Shown here in pieces: positions 14,511 through 23,794 of a stretch of 39,114 nucleotides of DNA; the stretch's first letter is position 1, and every line of letters starts with the position of its first letter. Made by a program: the position numbers and the translations under genes. The stretch comes from an uncultured Jannaschia sp. (GTDB lineage: Bacteria; Pseudomonadota; Alphaproteobacteria; Rhodobacterales; Rhodobacteraceae): positions 1 through 39,114 of the forward strand of contig NZ_CANLTR010000033.1 in the NCBI RefSeq assembly GCF_947494055.1, in the 5' to 3' direction. The notes below the pieces were generated by a model. That model did no database searches. It was not told the DNA's origin and saw only the letters and a program-made list of their open reading frames with translations.

Positions 14511-16841
14511 TTACTCCATAAGGTCGTCGTCGGAGATTGCTTCGGAGGCCCCGGCGGGCCTGATCGAAACGTTGGTTCGAGAAGGACTGGGCGCCGCGAG
14601 AGGAGAATGCGTTTCCGGCCGAGCGCGGCGTGAAGAGTTTTTGACCGGAGCAATCGGCATCGGACCCGATGCCAGAGCCGCCGAGTCCGCATCTCCCGCC
14701 TGGCCGGAAGGGTCAGCTGCTGGCCCCGACCATACGGATTCGGCATCGAAGGAGCTGCCCTCTTCATCTCCATCGAGCCCCGCGAGGAGATCGAAAGCTT
14801 CCGGCCGATCGAACCGTCTGTCCGCCGTATCCGAGTAACGCCGCAACTCTTCGTCGAAGCGATCGAATTCCACCGGACGCATCGAAGGACGAACGAGTTT
14901 AAGGAGCTTCGCTTGCTTGTAGACCTCGTCGTCCATCTCGACGCGGGCCCTGTGAACCGGATCATCCCAACCTTCCGGTCGATCAGAGTTCATCCGAACG
15001 ATTTCGCGAAGATCGTCGTAATCCTTTCCGATCCAGCGAGGATCCGCGGCCGTGACCGTGATCCAGCGATCCTTTGCGAGACCGACCTCGATCGCGCCGA
15101 TATCGCCCTCCCACCAAACGATATCGACCTCGTGATGGCGTTCGGCGTTCATGATCCGCGCGAGTTCCTGTGTAAGGTACCACACGCCCATGCAGCGGAT
15201 GCCGCGTTGGCCAGGCCGACGACGGCGTCGCACGCCGAACGCATGCCGCATCTCCTGCAGCGTGAGCGTTCCGGGGCGGCATTCCTCCACCGCCCTGTCC
15301 CAGGCTTCGGCGGGCGTCGCCCCCATCAACCCAGGATGAGGTTCGTTGTGATAGATGTCGACGGTCCAGCGAACGAGCCAGAAGAGGAAGCGCTCGAGCG
15401 TCAACTGCGCCCTCTCTTCCGGATTCTTCTCGCGGCGAAGCATCACGTCGCCGAACGTTCGTCCGAAGAAACTCGTCAGAAGCGTCTTGTGAATGGTCTG
15501 GAAGACCCGCTCAATGATCGCGCGCAGCCAGGGCAGGCCCGCAGGGGCCCCAATGTTGTCATGCCCGAGTCGCGCGAGGAGATCGTAGACCGTTTCGGTG
15601 ACGTACTCGTTTCCCCGATCCATGACGAACCGTTCGACGCGACCGCCTTGTTTCCAGGGACGTGCGCAGCCGGCAGCATCGGAGATCGTCTTCTTGTCGA
15701 AATGAACCATTTCGACGGTGTCCTTCAGCGATGTATTCGAGCCCGCGACGACGATCTTCATCCCGACGAAGCAACGTGTGTAGACATCGACCGCGCCCGA
15801 CAACATCAGGCGCTTCGGCTTGCCATCCAGTCCGAGAGCCTCTTGCTCGTGGATTCCCAGATGCTTGAAGATCCCGGTCTGAACGAGAAGGACCATCAGA
15901 TCGATTTCATAGCCGTCGACCTGAACGCATTCGAGCGCACGCGATGTTTCGAGACCGACCCCGACCGGATGCATCTCGCGATGGGCGATCTTCGGACCCC
16001 GCGTCCGGACCGAGTGCTCGAGCGGCGCCATCGCATCCACAAGATGCCAGACGAAATCGTATCCAGGCTTGCGCAGACGCGTTCCTGGCACGTCCATGCG
16101 GGATCTGACCAGATTCTCCTCATGGAACTTCGAGACGACGCTCTTGTAAATGCTTGCGATGGACGGCTCGTCTTCGGTCAGTCGCCGCTCGATGACGAAC
16201 CGGGCAAGCGCCCGTTCCTCCTCGCTGTAGTAGGTCTTGCGGCCACTGAACCGGTACGCATCGAACAGCACTTCATCACCGTACCGGAGGCATCTGCGGT
16301 AGATGTCGTGCATCTGACGGCCCTTGCGGGCACATGCATAGAACTGCACCCCGAGCATGATGGCCGCACCGTCACGACGCCGGGTGGTGCCCAGTCGTGC
16401 GTTTCGCATCTGCTCATGGATTTCTGTCGCACGCAGAAAGATTTGTGCTTCGGCTTTCTGGAATGCCGAGCGGGTCGGTGCGAGGCCCTGCTCGACAGCC
16501 TCGCTCGCGGCCAGAAAGGTCGCCTTCCGCGCGTCCCATCGCAACAGCTCGAATTCGGAGCGATACACGCGCGGAATAGGGTCCGTCGCCCCGGGAACCG
16601 CCTTCGGCAGACGCCGAATTGCGAGTCTGCCGTAATCGTCGGCATTGGTCGCATCCTCGTAGCGAAGGATGGATCCTGCTTCCGGCATGACCTCCCCGGT
16701 GTTCGGGTCGGTCCACGCTGCCCAGAGAACGAGATACCCCTCATCCCGAAGCTCGATGACAAGTCCGGGCCTCCGGTTGTAGAAAAACTGCACATTCGGA
16801 GAAAGCAGCCGGCGCGCCCGATCGCGGAATGGAGCCGACAT
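14511..16841 (-). CDS. tniA: TniA/TnsB-type DDE transposase
   Basis: This 776-residue DDE transposase is of the Mu/Tn7 class, which cuts and joins the 3' transposon ends. The catalytic triad is readable: D309 (CVQVDGYEID), D408 (RFVMDRGNEYV) and E444 (PWLRAIIERVFQT). N-terminal helical DNA-binding regions precede it, a Mu C-terminal-like beta barrel follows near residue 560-600, and the last about 90 residues are low-complexity Asp/Ser/Pro-rich, as in TnsB tails that contact TnsC. The ATG overlaps the tnsA stop by one base (TGATG). The length exceeds Tn5053 TniA (about 560) and fits TnsB-like enzymes. Confidence 0.93.
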   Translation of the reverse strand: MSAPFRDRARRLLSPNVQFFYNRRPGLVIELRDEGYLVLWAAWTDPNTGEVMPEAGSILRYEDATNADDYGRLAIRRLPKAVPGATDPIPRVYRSEFELLRWDARKATFLAASEAVEQGLAPTRSAFQKAEAQIFLRATEIHEQMRNARLGTTRRRDGAAIMLGVQFYACARKGRQMHDIYRRCLRYGDEVLFDAYRFSGRKTYYSEEERALARFVIERRLTEDEPSIASIYKSVVSKFHEENLVRSRMDVPGTRLRKPGYDFVWHLVDAMAPLEHSVRTRGPKIAHREMHPVGVGLETSRALECVQVDGYEIDLMVLLVQTGIFKHLGIHEQEALGLDGKPKRLMLSGAVDVYTRCFVGMKIVVAGSNTSLKDTVEMVHFDKKTISDAAGCARPWKQGGRVERFVMDRGNEYVTETVYDLLARLGHDNIGAPAGLPWLRAIIERVFQTIHKTLLTSFFGRTFGDVMLRREKNPEERAQLTLERFLFWLVRWTVDIYHNEPHPGLMGATPAEAWDRAVEECRPGTLTLQEMRHAFGVRRRRRPGQRGIRCMGVWYLTQELARIMNAERHHEVDIVWWEGDIGAIEVGLAKDRWITVTAADPRWIGKDYDDLREIVRMNSDRPEGWDDPVHRARVEMDDEVYKQAKLLKLVRPSMRPVEFDRFDEELRRYSDTADRRFDRPEAFDLLAGLDGDEEGSSFDAESVWSGPAADPSGQAGDADSAALASGPMPIAPVKNSSRRARPETHSPLAAPSPSRTNVSIRPAGASEAISDDDLME

Positions 16842-17542
16842 CAGGCTGCCCGTCCCTTGCGCACCGGGCAGGTCGGCGCGATGCGCGTATTTGCCGGAAT
16901 TTGAAGACGATGGCGCTGGATCAGCCTCGCGACGCCGAAGTAACCGTCTCCGCCGAGGCCGGTATACCGCAGAAACTCCGCGATCGTCTGCGACCTGTTC
17001 AAACGGTTCGCGGCATCCGTCAGGATCCCATCGATCTCCATCTGTGGATGACGCGCGGCGTGAAAGGTCTGAGCGTTCGCCACGACGACCGGATCGAGAT
17101 TTCGTTCCGTCACGGTCCGAATTCGTTCCGCCGTGAGGGGGAGCGCGGCTTGGCAGATCGCCCGCATCTTCGCCCTGTAACTCGGCTTGTTCGCCTTGCT
17201 CCAGGGTTTCACATCGATCGCCGTGCGGATGCCTCCGGTGACGGTGAGACGACCGTCGAACGTATGAAAGCGCGTCCGCCCGTCCGTCGCGCGATACGGG
17301 ATTCGGGCGATCTGCTCTTCGAGATCCACGAAGCCCGGCGTGTAGATCAGGCACAGGAAGACGCGATATTCGAGAAGGCTTTCGAAGCGGATCCGCTGGA
17401 TGCTCTTGCCGCGATAGAAGGTGAACTCGCCACGGAAACTGTAGGGTGAGCGCTTCGAGATCATTCTGGTGGCACGGCTCCGGCACGGCTCCACGAGGGT
17501 ATAGGCCGTGGAAATCTCCGGAATGGTGTCGGTGTCGGTCAT
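16841..17542 (-). CDS. tnsA: TnsA-type endonuclease
   Basis: This 233-residue protein has the restriction-endonuclease-fold TnsA N-terminal domain, which cleaves the 5' ends of Tn7-like elements to give cut-and-paste transposition. Likely catalytic residues are E54 or E58 (FESLLEYRVF), D96 (FHTFDGRLTV) and K112 (AIDVKPW). The C-terminal winged-helix part ends GGDGYFGVARLIQRHRLQI. The ATG at 17540-17542 was chosen (MTDTDTIPEIS) because upstream in-frame sequence is Arg/Pro-rich and atypical. It is the first gene of tnsA-tniA-tniB-tniQ. Its presence separates the element from the replicative Tn5053/Tn402 type. Confidence 0.85.
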   Translation of the reverse strand: MTDTDTIPEISTAYTLVEPCRSRATRMISKRSPYSFRGEFTFYRGKSIQRIRFESLLEYRVFLCLIYTPGFVDLEEQIARIPYRATDGRTRFHTFDGRLTVTGGIRTAIDVKPWSKANKPSYRAKMRAICQAALPLTAERIRTVTERNLDPVVVANAQTFHAARHPQMEIDGILTDAANRLNRSQTIAEFLRYTGLGGDGYFGVARLIQRHRLQIPANTRIAPTCPVRKGRAA

Positions 17543-18217
17543 GGTTTTCGTCCAAGTCTTTCGGCTCCGTCGCGGAGACCGGACGGATGAACGGGGCGCC
17601 CTTCGACGTTCTCGCCGATGGGCAAAGGGAGGGTGCGCCGGCACGATCGCATGCCGAATGGAGATGTCTGGACTGGCTTACGCCGACCCTGGAGCGGGGT
17701 CGGCTCCGCGCCCGACTTCACGATGTTCTCGTGTGAATCCCGTTGCCTTCAGGAAGCGCCTACGCTATCTGAACTGTATCAAACAAACACGGCTGAGAAT
17801 TCAGGCGGGAGAAAGCTCGGTCGGTGCAAACGGCCGGGCTTTTTCTTTCGTCCTGTCTGGATCGTGAATGTCCTTTCTATCTGCTGAGGCTGCATAGCCG
17901 GGCGATGGGGTGCTGCGGACATGCAGGCGAAAATGGATCCACAATCGCCGATTCGAAGCAAGGCACTGTCTGAAAACGATATTTTGCGAATAACCTGGAT
18001 AGCTGTGTTTTTCGCTCTTCAGTTCTTCCTGTCTCATCTGCCTGCTTCCCTGAGCGACGATCGTAACGTCTCGCGAAAAGTTCAATCTTCGCCTTTCGAT
18101 CGTCGAGGAGATTAGGCGCGGCTGCGGAGACGAACCAGTGAACCGCCGATCCGCGCTGTGGACAGTGTCCAGTCTACTCAAATCCGATCGTCGAAAGCGG
18201 CTGATTGCGCATCGTTT
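17543..18217. other. Gap upstream of tnsA: promoter region, no confirmed gene
   Basis: This is a 675-bp stretch without a gene I can support. Short frames exist on both strands (for example plus 17921-18115, with one hydrophobic segment) but lack family resemblance and a clear ribosome-binding site. It contains a plus-strand terminator (17815-17846) with a weak promoter-like pair in front, an imperfect hairpin (CCGACCC/GGGGTCGG near 17682-17702) and the 13-bp palindrome TGGACAGTGTCCA (18159-18171). The promoter for the tns/tni operon must lie here or upstream. Confidence 0.4.
17815..17851 (+). terminator. Plus-strand rho-independent terminator, possibly of a small RNA
   Basis: AGCTCGGTCG pairs with CGGCCGGGCT (two G-T wobbles) around a 7-base loop and is followed by TTTTTCTTT. 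No plus-strand gene precedes it. A candidate promoter lies upstream, TTGCCT (17743-17748) with 17 bp to TATCTG (17766-17771), which would yield an RNA of roughly 70 bases divergent from tnsA. Confidence 0.5.
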
Positions 18218-18793
18218 TTACGGAAACCGGTCTCGGAGCCTGGAACGCGCCCATCGCAGACACTCACCGCTTTCCGGCTCCAGCCCGGAAGGCAGCTCCA
18301 CGGATTGATCGGTGACGGCACGTCCGAGCAAGCCCGAAGGGTCTGCAGAGATGTCGGTACGAACGATCCGTTCCATTCGCATTGCAGTCGTTCGTGAGAC
18401 GCGAAGGTGTTTGGCTGTTTCCGACAGGAAACGAAGAGGATCCCGAGCCGGCATGACTCCTGCCATTTGCAGGATCGTTATTTCTGTAGCCCGAAACCAG
18501 GAGCGAAACGGTGTCGTGCTTCGTTCGAGCGGGGTACCGGTCACCATCGTGAATTGTCGTCCACATGCGCGGCAGCGCAACTGAACGCGCCCCGTGATCG
18601 CAGACACATCGTCGAGACCACACCTGTCGCATCGAGGTCCATCTGGCCAGCGCACCTCGCCGAACCGCTTTCGGCATCCCTGCTCCGTTCGCCATCGATA
18701 GAGGACGCCTGTTGGTGGAAGAGCGAGTGCCATCATGAAGATGCGCAAGCGGAAGCGGTTTCGAACCCCGAGTAGATGCGGATCCTCATTCAT
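18218..18793 (-). CDS. Stand-alone IS1595-type zinc-ribbon/HTH protein without DDE domain
   Basis: The core is the zinc ribbon typical of IS1595-family transposase N-termini (PF12760 type): RWPDGPRCDRCG, about 18 residues, then CRACGRQFTMVTGTPLE. An HTH-like segment follows (LRFLSETAKHLRVSRTTAMRMERI). A complete IS1595 transposase would continue into a DDE domain; here the frame ends about 45 residues later with SRLRDRFP and no catalytic motif. The start is uncertain: 18793 was taken, 18736 is also possible, and the frame is open to 19060. It lies upstream of tnsA in the same orientation. It may be a transposase remnant or a DNA-binding accessory protein of the Tn7-like element. Confidence 0.55.
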   Translation of the reverse strand: MNEDPHLLGVRNRFRLRIFMMALALPPTGVLYRWRTEQGCRKRFGEVRWPDGPRCDRCGLDDVSAITGRVQLRCRACGRQFTMVTGTPLERSTTPFRSWFRATEITILQMAGVMPARDPLRFLSETAKHLRVSRTTAMRMERIVRTDISADPSGLLGRAVTDQSVELPSGLEPESGECLRWARSRLRDRFP

Positions 18794-19004
18794 TCGGTCG
18801 ATATTCGCATCGCCTACGGAACAGTCCATCCTTTGTCGCCGCTCTTCGATTTTTAGGATGGATGCCCCACCCCCCCCGAACTCTTGGCATGAAAGAGGTC
18901 TCTGATCATCTTCGTCCCACATCCGCTCACGAAACCGTAGGGTTTTCCTCCAGCGCAGGAGCCTTGCCATAGGCTCTGCGTCAAAGATTACATGCGAGGA
19001 AGAA

Positions 19005-19475
19005 ATGCCCACCGTGGACCGTAGGAACGTCACCATTCTGGCCGGTATTACCGTAGGCATCGGTCTTGCCGGTTTTGCGCTCTGGCCCTCGCCGCCCTCG
19101 GCCGACGGATTTCCCCAGGGACTGCCGCCCGTCGACCTCCGCGCCGGAAAGGCGATTTATGCTGCGCAATGCGCGTCCTGTCACGGCATCGAGCTGCAAG
19201 GCGCCCCCGATTGGCGCATGCCCGGTCCGGACGGCACCTTTCCCGCGCCGCCGCATGACGAGACCGGCCACACCTGGCATCACGACGATGCCATGCTCTT
19301 CGCCTATACGAAGCATGGAGGCGCGGCGGCGATGCGGGCACAGGGAATGGTGGAGCCGAACAGCGGCATGCCGGCCTTTGCCGACATCCTGACCGATGCC
19401 GAGATCCGCGATGTCCTGAGCTATATCGGCTCAACTTGGCCAGATCGTATCCAGGCCGCCCGGGCCTCGCGGTAG
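19005..19475 (+). CDS. Membrane-anchored c-type cytochrome
   Basis: This 156-residue protein has one N-terminal hydrophobic anchor (VTILAGITVGIGLAGFALWP) and a single heme-attachment motif CASCH near residue 62. An axial Met is likely in SGMPAF near residue 125, and the C-terminal helix VLSYIGSTWP is typical of class I cytochromes c. It would face the periplasm. It opens the copper island, preceding copZ/copA, and may accept electrons from Cu(I) oxidation or feed the terminal oxidase. Such cytochromes often accompany copper loci, but the role is inferred. No clear promoter was identified in front. Confidence 0.85.
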   Translation: MPTVDRRNVTILAGITVGIGLAGFALWPSPPSADGFPQGLPPVDLRAGKAIYAAQCASCHGIELQGAPDWRMPGPDGTFPAPPHDETGHTWHHDDAMLFAYTKHGGAAAMRAQGMVEPNSGMPAFADILTDAEIRDVLSYIGSTWPDRIQAARASR

Positions 19476-19480
19476 CGACG

Positions 19481-19675
19481 TCAGGCTGCTCGGACCTGGT
19501 AGCCCTCGGCACGTATGGCGCCAACCAGGGTTTCAGGCGCGGCTTCGCTCGTGACATCAACGGTCCGGCCGGGGAGATCGACGGTCACCACAGCCGCCGG
19601 GTCGACAGACGCGATCGCCTTTTCGACGGTGGCGCGGCAATGGCCGCAGGTCATGTTCTCGACATTCAAGCGCAT
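19481..19675 (-). CDS. copZ: CopZ-like copper chaperone (HMA domain)
   Basis: This 64-residue single heavy-metal-associated domain reads MRLNVENMTCGHCRATVEKA, with the Cu(I)-binding MTCGHC motif (C10, C13) and the GYQV ending of the fold. Family members carry cytosolic Cu(I) to P1B ATPases. It is encoded divergently from the copper ATPase; both genes share a 144-bp region with two CueR-type promoters, so coordinate induction by copper is expected. Confidence 0.92.
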   Translation of the reverse strand: MRLNVENMTCGHCRATVEKAIASVDPAAVVTVDLPGRTVDVTSEAAPETLVGAIRAEGYQVRAA

Positions 19676-19700
19676 GGCGTATCCTCTGAAGCAGAACGGG

Positions 19701-19732
19701 ATAGCTGAGAGCTTCCCGCGCGGGAGTGTCAA
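19701..19732 (-). promoter_or_regulatory. CueR-type promoter for copZ
   Basis: On the minus strand TTGACA (complement of 19727-19732) is followed by an inverted repeat CTCCCGCGCGGGAAG filling a 19-20 bp spacer and a weak -10 near 19702-19707. The long spacer with a central dyad is the MerR/CueR arrangement. Confidence 0.6.
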
Positions 19733-19760
19733 GGAGCGCAAGAATACTCTCCCGCGGACC

Positions 19761-19791
19761 TTGACCTTCCAGTGGATGGAAGCCCTATCTC
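19761..19791 (+). promoter_or_regulatory. CueR-type promoter for the copper ATPase
   Basis: TTGACC (19761-19766) and TATCTC (19786-19791) are separated by 19 bp. The spacer carries the dyad ACCTTCC-N7-GGAAGCC, closely resembling the E. coli copA CueR operator. It lies 29 bp before the copA ATG. Confidence 0.8.
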
Positions 19792-19819
19792 CTGGCCTGG
19801 CACGAAACAGGAGGCTGCG

Positions 19820-22297
19820 ATGGCGATACTGACATTCGAGTTGGACGGCTTGTCCTGCGCCTCCTGCGTCGAGCGCGCAGAGCGTGCCCTGAAGACCGTC
19901 GCGGGCGTCGCGTCGGCATCGGTCAACCTCGCCACGGGCCGGGCGACGATCAACGGGGACCCTGTTCCGAGCAACGTCGCGGCGGCGCTCGACAAGGCCG
20001 GCTACCCTGCCCGCATCGACACCGCGTCCCTCGACGTGGTCGGCATGTCCTGCGCCTCGTGCACGGGCCGGGTCGAGAGGACGCTTGCGGCCGTGCCGGG
20101 CGTTCTCGACGCGCAGGCGAACTTCGCGACCGGTTCGGCGACGGTCAGGTTCTTCGCCGGCGCCGCGACGCCGGCCGGACTTGCGAAGGCGACGAGCGAT
20201 GCGGGCTTTGCCGCGACAGCGACGAACAGTGACGCGCCGCGATCCACCCACGGACATGATCACGGAGGCGCAGCGGCGGACACTCGAGGGCGCACGCTCC
20301 TCGCAGCCCTCCTGACGTTGCCGGTCTTCGTTCTGGAGATGGGATCGCATGTCGTTCCCGGTATGGCGGAATGGATCGATGGGACGATCGGACGCGAGGC
20401 ATCCTGGTGGCTTCAGGCTCTGCTCGTGACGCTTGTTCTCGTCTGGCCCGGCCGCGTCTTCCTCGCGAAAGGCATTCCGGCGTTGATGCGTGGGGCGCCG
20501 GAGATGAACTCCCTCGTGGCGCTCGGTACGACAGCGGCCTGGGGCTATTCCGTGGTGGCCTTGCTGGCGCCCGGCCTGTTCCCTGCAGGAACTCGCGCCG
20601 TCTATTTCGAGGCGGCAGCGGTGATCGTGACGCTGATCCTGCTCGGTCGCTGGCTCGAAGCGCGCGCCCGGGGCCGGACCGGGGCGGCCATCGAGCGGCT
20701 TGTCGGGCTCAGGCCCGACACGGCGCGGGTGGTCCGCGACGGCGCCGTCGTTGAGATCCCGCTGGACGAGGTTTGCACCGGCGACCTCGTCGAGGTCCGG
20801 CCGGGCGAGCGGTTGCCCGTCGACGGGATCGTCACGGAAGGTCAATCCTGGATCGACGAGAGCATGGTGACCGGAGAGCCGGACCCCGTCCGGAAGGACG
20901 TTGGCGCCTCTGTGACCGGCGGCACGGTCAATGGCGCAGGCGCTCTGACGCTTCGGGCGGGGGCGGTCGGCACGGAAAGCGTGCTGTCGCGGATCATCGC
21001 CATGGTGGAGGACGCGCAGGCCACGAAGCTGCCCATCCAGGCAATGGTGGATCGCGTCACGGGCGTGTTCGTACCCGTCGTGATCGGATTGGCGCTGCTG
21101 ACGGCCGCGATCTGGCTGTTCGTCAGCCCGGCACTGGCTCTCGTGGCCGGCGTGTCCGTCCTGATCGTGGCTTGTCCATGCGCCATGGGGCTGGCCACGC
21201 CGACTTCGATCATGGTGGGCACGGGCCGCGCTGCCGAGCTGGGGGTGCTGTTCCGCCGCGGCGATGCGCTACAGGCGCTGCAGAGCGCCCGCGTCGTGGC
21301 CCTCGACAAGACCGGCACGCTGACCGCCGGACAGCCGGCCCTCACTGAGCTGGTCACCGCGCCGGGCTGGTCGCGGACCGGTGCGCTCGCCCTTGCCGCT
21401 GCGGCAGAGGCGCGGTCCGAGCATCCGATCGCCCGTGCGATCCTCAGGGCGGCCGAGGCGGACGGTCTGGCCTTGCCCCCCGCGGTCGGATTCGAAAGCC
21501 GAACGGGTCTCGGCGTGATCGCCGAGATCGAAGGACGCCGCGTTCTCGTCGGCGCCGAGCGGTTTCTCGCAGGCGAGGGCATCGACCTCGCGCCGTTGCG
21601 CGACCGGGCCGACGTGATCGCGGCCGGGGGGCGCACGCCGCTCTGGCTTGCAGTGGACGGGTCCGTCGTGGCGGCAATCGGGGTGGACGACCCGCTCAAG
21701 TCGTCGACCCCGGACGCGATCGCCGCGCTCCACGAAATGGGGCTGCGGGTTGCGATGATCACGGGCGATGCCGAGACGACGGCCCACGCGGTTGCGGCGC
21801 GGCTCGACATCGACCACGTCGTGGCGGAAGTGCTCCCGGGTGGCAAGGTCGAGGCAGTCCGCAAACTGCGCGATGCATACGGGCCTGTGGCCTTCGTTGG
21901 CGACGGTATCAACGATGCGCCCGCCCTGGCGGAGGCAGATATCGGCCTCGCCATCGGCACCGGAACCGATATCGCAATCGAGGCGGCGGATGTGGTGCTG
22001 ATGGCCGGCGAGCTGGATGCGGTAGTCCATGCCCTGTCCGTCAGTCGCGCGACGATGCGCAACATTCGCCAGAACCTCTTCTGGGCGTTCGTCTATAACG
22101 CCGCGCTGATGCCGGTCGCGGCAGGCGTCCTCTATCCGGTCACGGGGAGCTTGCTCTCGCCGATGCTGGCGGCGGGCGCGATGGCGCTCTCGTCGGTCTT
22201 CGTGCTTACGAACGCGCTGCGTCTGCGCCGCGCCGGCGCAGACGCCATCGATGCCCCGACTCACGCCCCAACGGTAGGAAAGGAGGCCGTCGCATGA
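19820..22297 (+). CDS. copA: Cu(I)-exporting P1B-type ATPase
   Basis: This 825-residue copper-export ATPase has two N-terminal HMA domains (CASC at 13-16 and 78-81) and eight expected membrane helices. The transmembrane CPC is at 452-454, the phosphorylation motif DKTGTLT at D496, and [27 protein letters not shown] and the MTGDAETT segment are present. An AGGAGG lies 5 bases before the ATG. A His-rich stretch (STHGHDHGG) follows the second HMA. It pumps cytosolic Cu(I) to the periplasm. It is induced from the CueR-type promoter just upstream and is coupled to cueR by an ATGA overlap. Confidence 0.97.
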   Translation: MAILTFELDGLSCASCVERAERALKTVAGVASASVNLATGRATINGDPVPSNVAAALDKAGYPARIDTASLDVVGMSCASCTGRVERTLAAVPGVLDAQANFATGSATVRFFAGAATPAGLAKATSDAGFAATATNSDAPRSTHGHDHGGAAADTRGRTLLAALLTLPVFVLEMGSHVVPGMAEWIDGTIGREASWWLQALLVTLVLVWPGRVFLAKGIPALMRGAPEMNSLVALGTTAAWGYSVVALLAPGLFPAGTRAVYFEAAAVIVTLILLGRWLEARARGRTGAAIERLVGLRPDTARVVRDGAVVEIPLDEVCTGDLVEVRPGERLPVDGIVTEGQSWIDESMVTGEPDPVRKDVGASVTGGTVNGAGALTLRAGAVGTESVLSRIIAMVEDAQATKLPIQAMVDRVTGVFVPVVIGLALLTAAIWLFVSPALALVAGVSVLIVACPCAMGLATPTSIMVGTGRAAELGVLFRRGDALQALQSARVVALDKTGTLTAGQPALTELVTAPGWSRTGALALAAAAEARSEHPIARAILRAAEADGLALPPAVGFESRTGLGVIAEIEGRRVLVGAERFLAGEGIDLAPLRDRADVIAAGGRTPLWLAVDGSVVAAIGVDDPLKSSTPDAIAALHEMGLRVAMITGDAETTAHAVAARLDIDHVVAEVLPGGKVEAVRKLRDAYGPVAFVGDGINDAPALAEADIGLAIGTGTDIAIEAADVVLMAGELDAVVHALSVSRATMRNIRQNLFWAFVYNAALMPVAAGVLYPVTGSLLSPMLAAGAMALSSVFVLTNALRLRRAGADAIDAPTHAPTVGKEAVA

Positions 22298-22734
22298 ACA
22301 TATCGGACGCCGCCGCACGCTCGGGCGTGCCGCCTAAAACGATCCGCTACTACGAGGAGATCGGTCTCGTCCGGCCGCTGCGCGAGGGGAACGGCTACCG
22401 GGTCTTCCGCGAGAGCGACGTTCACAAGCTCGCCTTTCTCGGCCGCGCCCGTGCGCTCGGCTTCGGCATCAACAGGTGCCGCGCGCTCCTTGCATTGTGG
22501 GAGGACGAGGCCCGGGCCTCCGCGGAGGTCAAGCAAATCGCGTCCGGGCATCTCGACGCGATCGATGCGAAGATCGCCGACCTGCGCGCCATGCGCGAGA
22601 CGCTCGCGGATCTGGTCCAGGCTTGCGCCGGGGACGATCGTCCCGATTGTCCAATCATCCGGTCACTCGAAACATCTGGGAACCCTCCCGCGAAGGAGGG
22701 CCGTTTCGGTCGGAACGGCGATGAAGGAGTTTGA
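22294..22734 (+). CDS. cueR: CueR-like MerR-family copper-sensing regulator
   Basis: This 146-residue MerR-family activator has an N-terminal winged helix ([20 protein letters not shown]), a long dimerisation helix, and two C-terminal cysteines eight residues apart (C111 and C119, CAGDDRPDC), the Cu(I)/Ag(I) ligand spacing of CueR. A serine occupies the region where divalent-metal sensors have a third cysteine. Translation starts within the copA stop (ATGA). It probably drives the three TTGAC(C/A)-dyad promoters in this island. The 25 residues after the second cysteine extend beyond typical CueR. Confidence 0.93.
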   Translation: MNISDAAARSGVPPKTIRYYEEIGLVRPLREGNGYRVFRESDVHKLAFLGRARALGFGINRCRALLALWEDEARASAEVKQIASGHLDAIDAKIADLRAMRETLADLVQACAGDDRPDCPIIRSLETSGNPPAKEGRFGRNGDEGV

Positions 22735-22735
22735 G

Positions 22736-22924
22736 ATGACGGGGTCTATGATGAATGGAGGCATGACGTGCGGTGTGCCGATGTTGATCGGCATGGCATT
22801 CCTTGCGGCGCTGCTTCTCGCGGTGCTCGGTCTCCTTTCGGCGGCCGCGATCAAGTATCTACGATCGACGCCCCGACCTGCCGATGGCGTCCCTTTCGTC
22901 GACCGGATGAAAGGGGGTCTGTGA
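22736..22924 (+). CDS. Small Met-rich single-span membrane protein
   Basis: This 62-residue protein has a Met/Gly/Cys-rich N-terminus (MTGSMMNGGMTCGVPM), one hydrophobic helix (LIGMAFLAALLLAVLGLLSAAA) and a short basic tail. An AAGGAG sits 6 bases before the ATG. Its stop overlaps the next ATG (TGATG). The Met and Cys residues could bind Cu(I); similar small proteins are common in copper operons but have no assigned role. Confidence 0.75.
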   Translation: MTGSMMNGGMTCGVPMLIGMAFLAALLLAVLGLLSAAAIKYLRSTPRPADGVPFVDRMKGGL

Positions 22925-23784
22925 TGTCCTATTGGCGCTTCTTCGCGATGATCGGGACGTCGACGCTCGTCATGTACGGGCTGATGTATCTTAACACCTA
23001 TGCTCTGGACCATGTCCGGTTCAGCGAGAGCCGCGTCTACATGGCGGCTTGGATGGGCGCGGCCATGGCAATCGTGATGCTGGCCTTCATGCTTGGGATG
23101 TATGCGAACCGGATTGCCAACATCGCCATCTTCGCCGGAAGCATCGTCGTTTTCGCGGCCGCCCTGTTTTTGTTCCGATCCCAGGTCCTGATCGGTGACG
23201 TGGCCTGGATGAAGGCAATGATCCCGCACCACTCGATCGCCATTCTCACCTCGCGGCGAGCAGACATCGAGGATCCCCGGGTGGCGAAGCTCGCGGCTGA
23301 AATCGTCGAGGCTCAGGACCGGGAAATCTCCGAAATGGCCTATCTCGTTCGCGACATCGAGGCGAACGGGATCGACGGCAGCGCCGAAGCCTATCTGGGC
23401 GAAGCGGACGGCGATGCGCCGATCGAGAGCTTGACCGAAGCGCTTGCGACGCCGTCGATCGCGGCGATCGATCCCGTGCCCCTGACGCGAACCGAGATCG
23501 ACCGCGCCCTCGGTTCGCCCGCATCCTGCACCTTCGCCCGCGCCGTCGATTCCGACCCCATTCTCGCGACCACCGCGGACGGCCGTGCCGTGACCAAGAT
23601 CTCCGGATCGCTGATCCAGCTTACGGGCGATGCCCGGACGCTTACGGCGGACGGAATGACGATGACCCTGGATCCCGACGGAGACGACGGCGATCCGCGT
23701 CAGCCCGCCGACCTCGTCTTCGAACTCCGGACCGAGCCGCCGCTCAGGGTCGGCTATCGCGGCGAATTGGTCTGCACATTCTGA
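22924..23784 (+). CDS. DUF305-containing membrane protein
   Basis: This 286-residue protein has about three to four N-terminal hydrophobic helices (SYWRFFAMIGTSTLVMYGLM onwards) and then a DUF305-type segment with WMKAMIPHHSIAILTS, whose HH and Met residues are the hallmark of the family. A C-terminal predicted beta-rich domain has a single Cys (ASCTF) and another near the end (ELVCTF). DUF305 proteins are linked to periplasmic copper handling by context. It is translationally coupled to the small Met-rich protein. The C-terminal extension of about 110 residues is beyond a minimal DUF305 protein and unassigned. Confidence 0.8.
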   Translation: MSYWRFFAMIGTSTLVMYGLMYLNTYALDHVRFSESRVYMAAWMGAAMAIVMLAFMLGMYANRIANIAIFAGSIVVFAAALFLFRSQVLIGDVAWMKAMIPHHSIAILTSRRADIEDPRVAKLAAEIVEAQDREISEMAYLVRDIEANGIDGSAEAYLGEADGDAPIESLTEALATPSIAAIDPVPLTRTEIDRALGSPASCTFARAVDSDPILATTADGRAVTKISGSLIQLTGDARTLTADGMTMTLDPDGDDGDPRQPADLVFELRTEPPLRVGYRGELVCTF

Positions 23785-23794
23785 GGAAGCACAG

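Noticed and set aside
14913-16904. 663-residue plus-strand open frame
   Set aside because: Antisense to the TniA DDE transposase, whose catalytic motifs are unambiguous; GC-rich codon bias creates the long antisense frame.
17921-18115. 64-residue plus-strand frame with a hydrophobic segment
   Set aside because: No ribosome-binding site, no family resemblance, and overlapping frames of similar length on the other strand; kept as intergenic.
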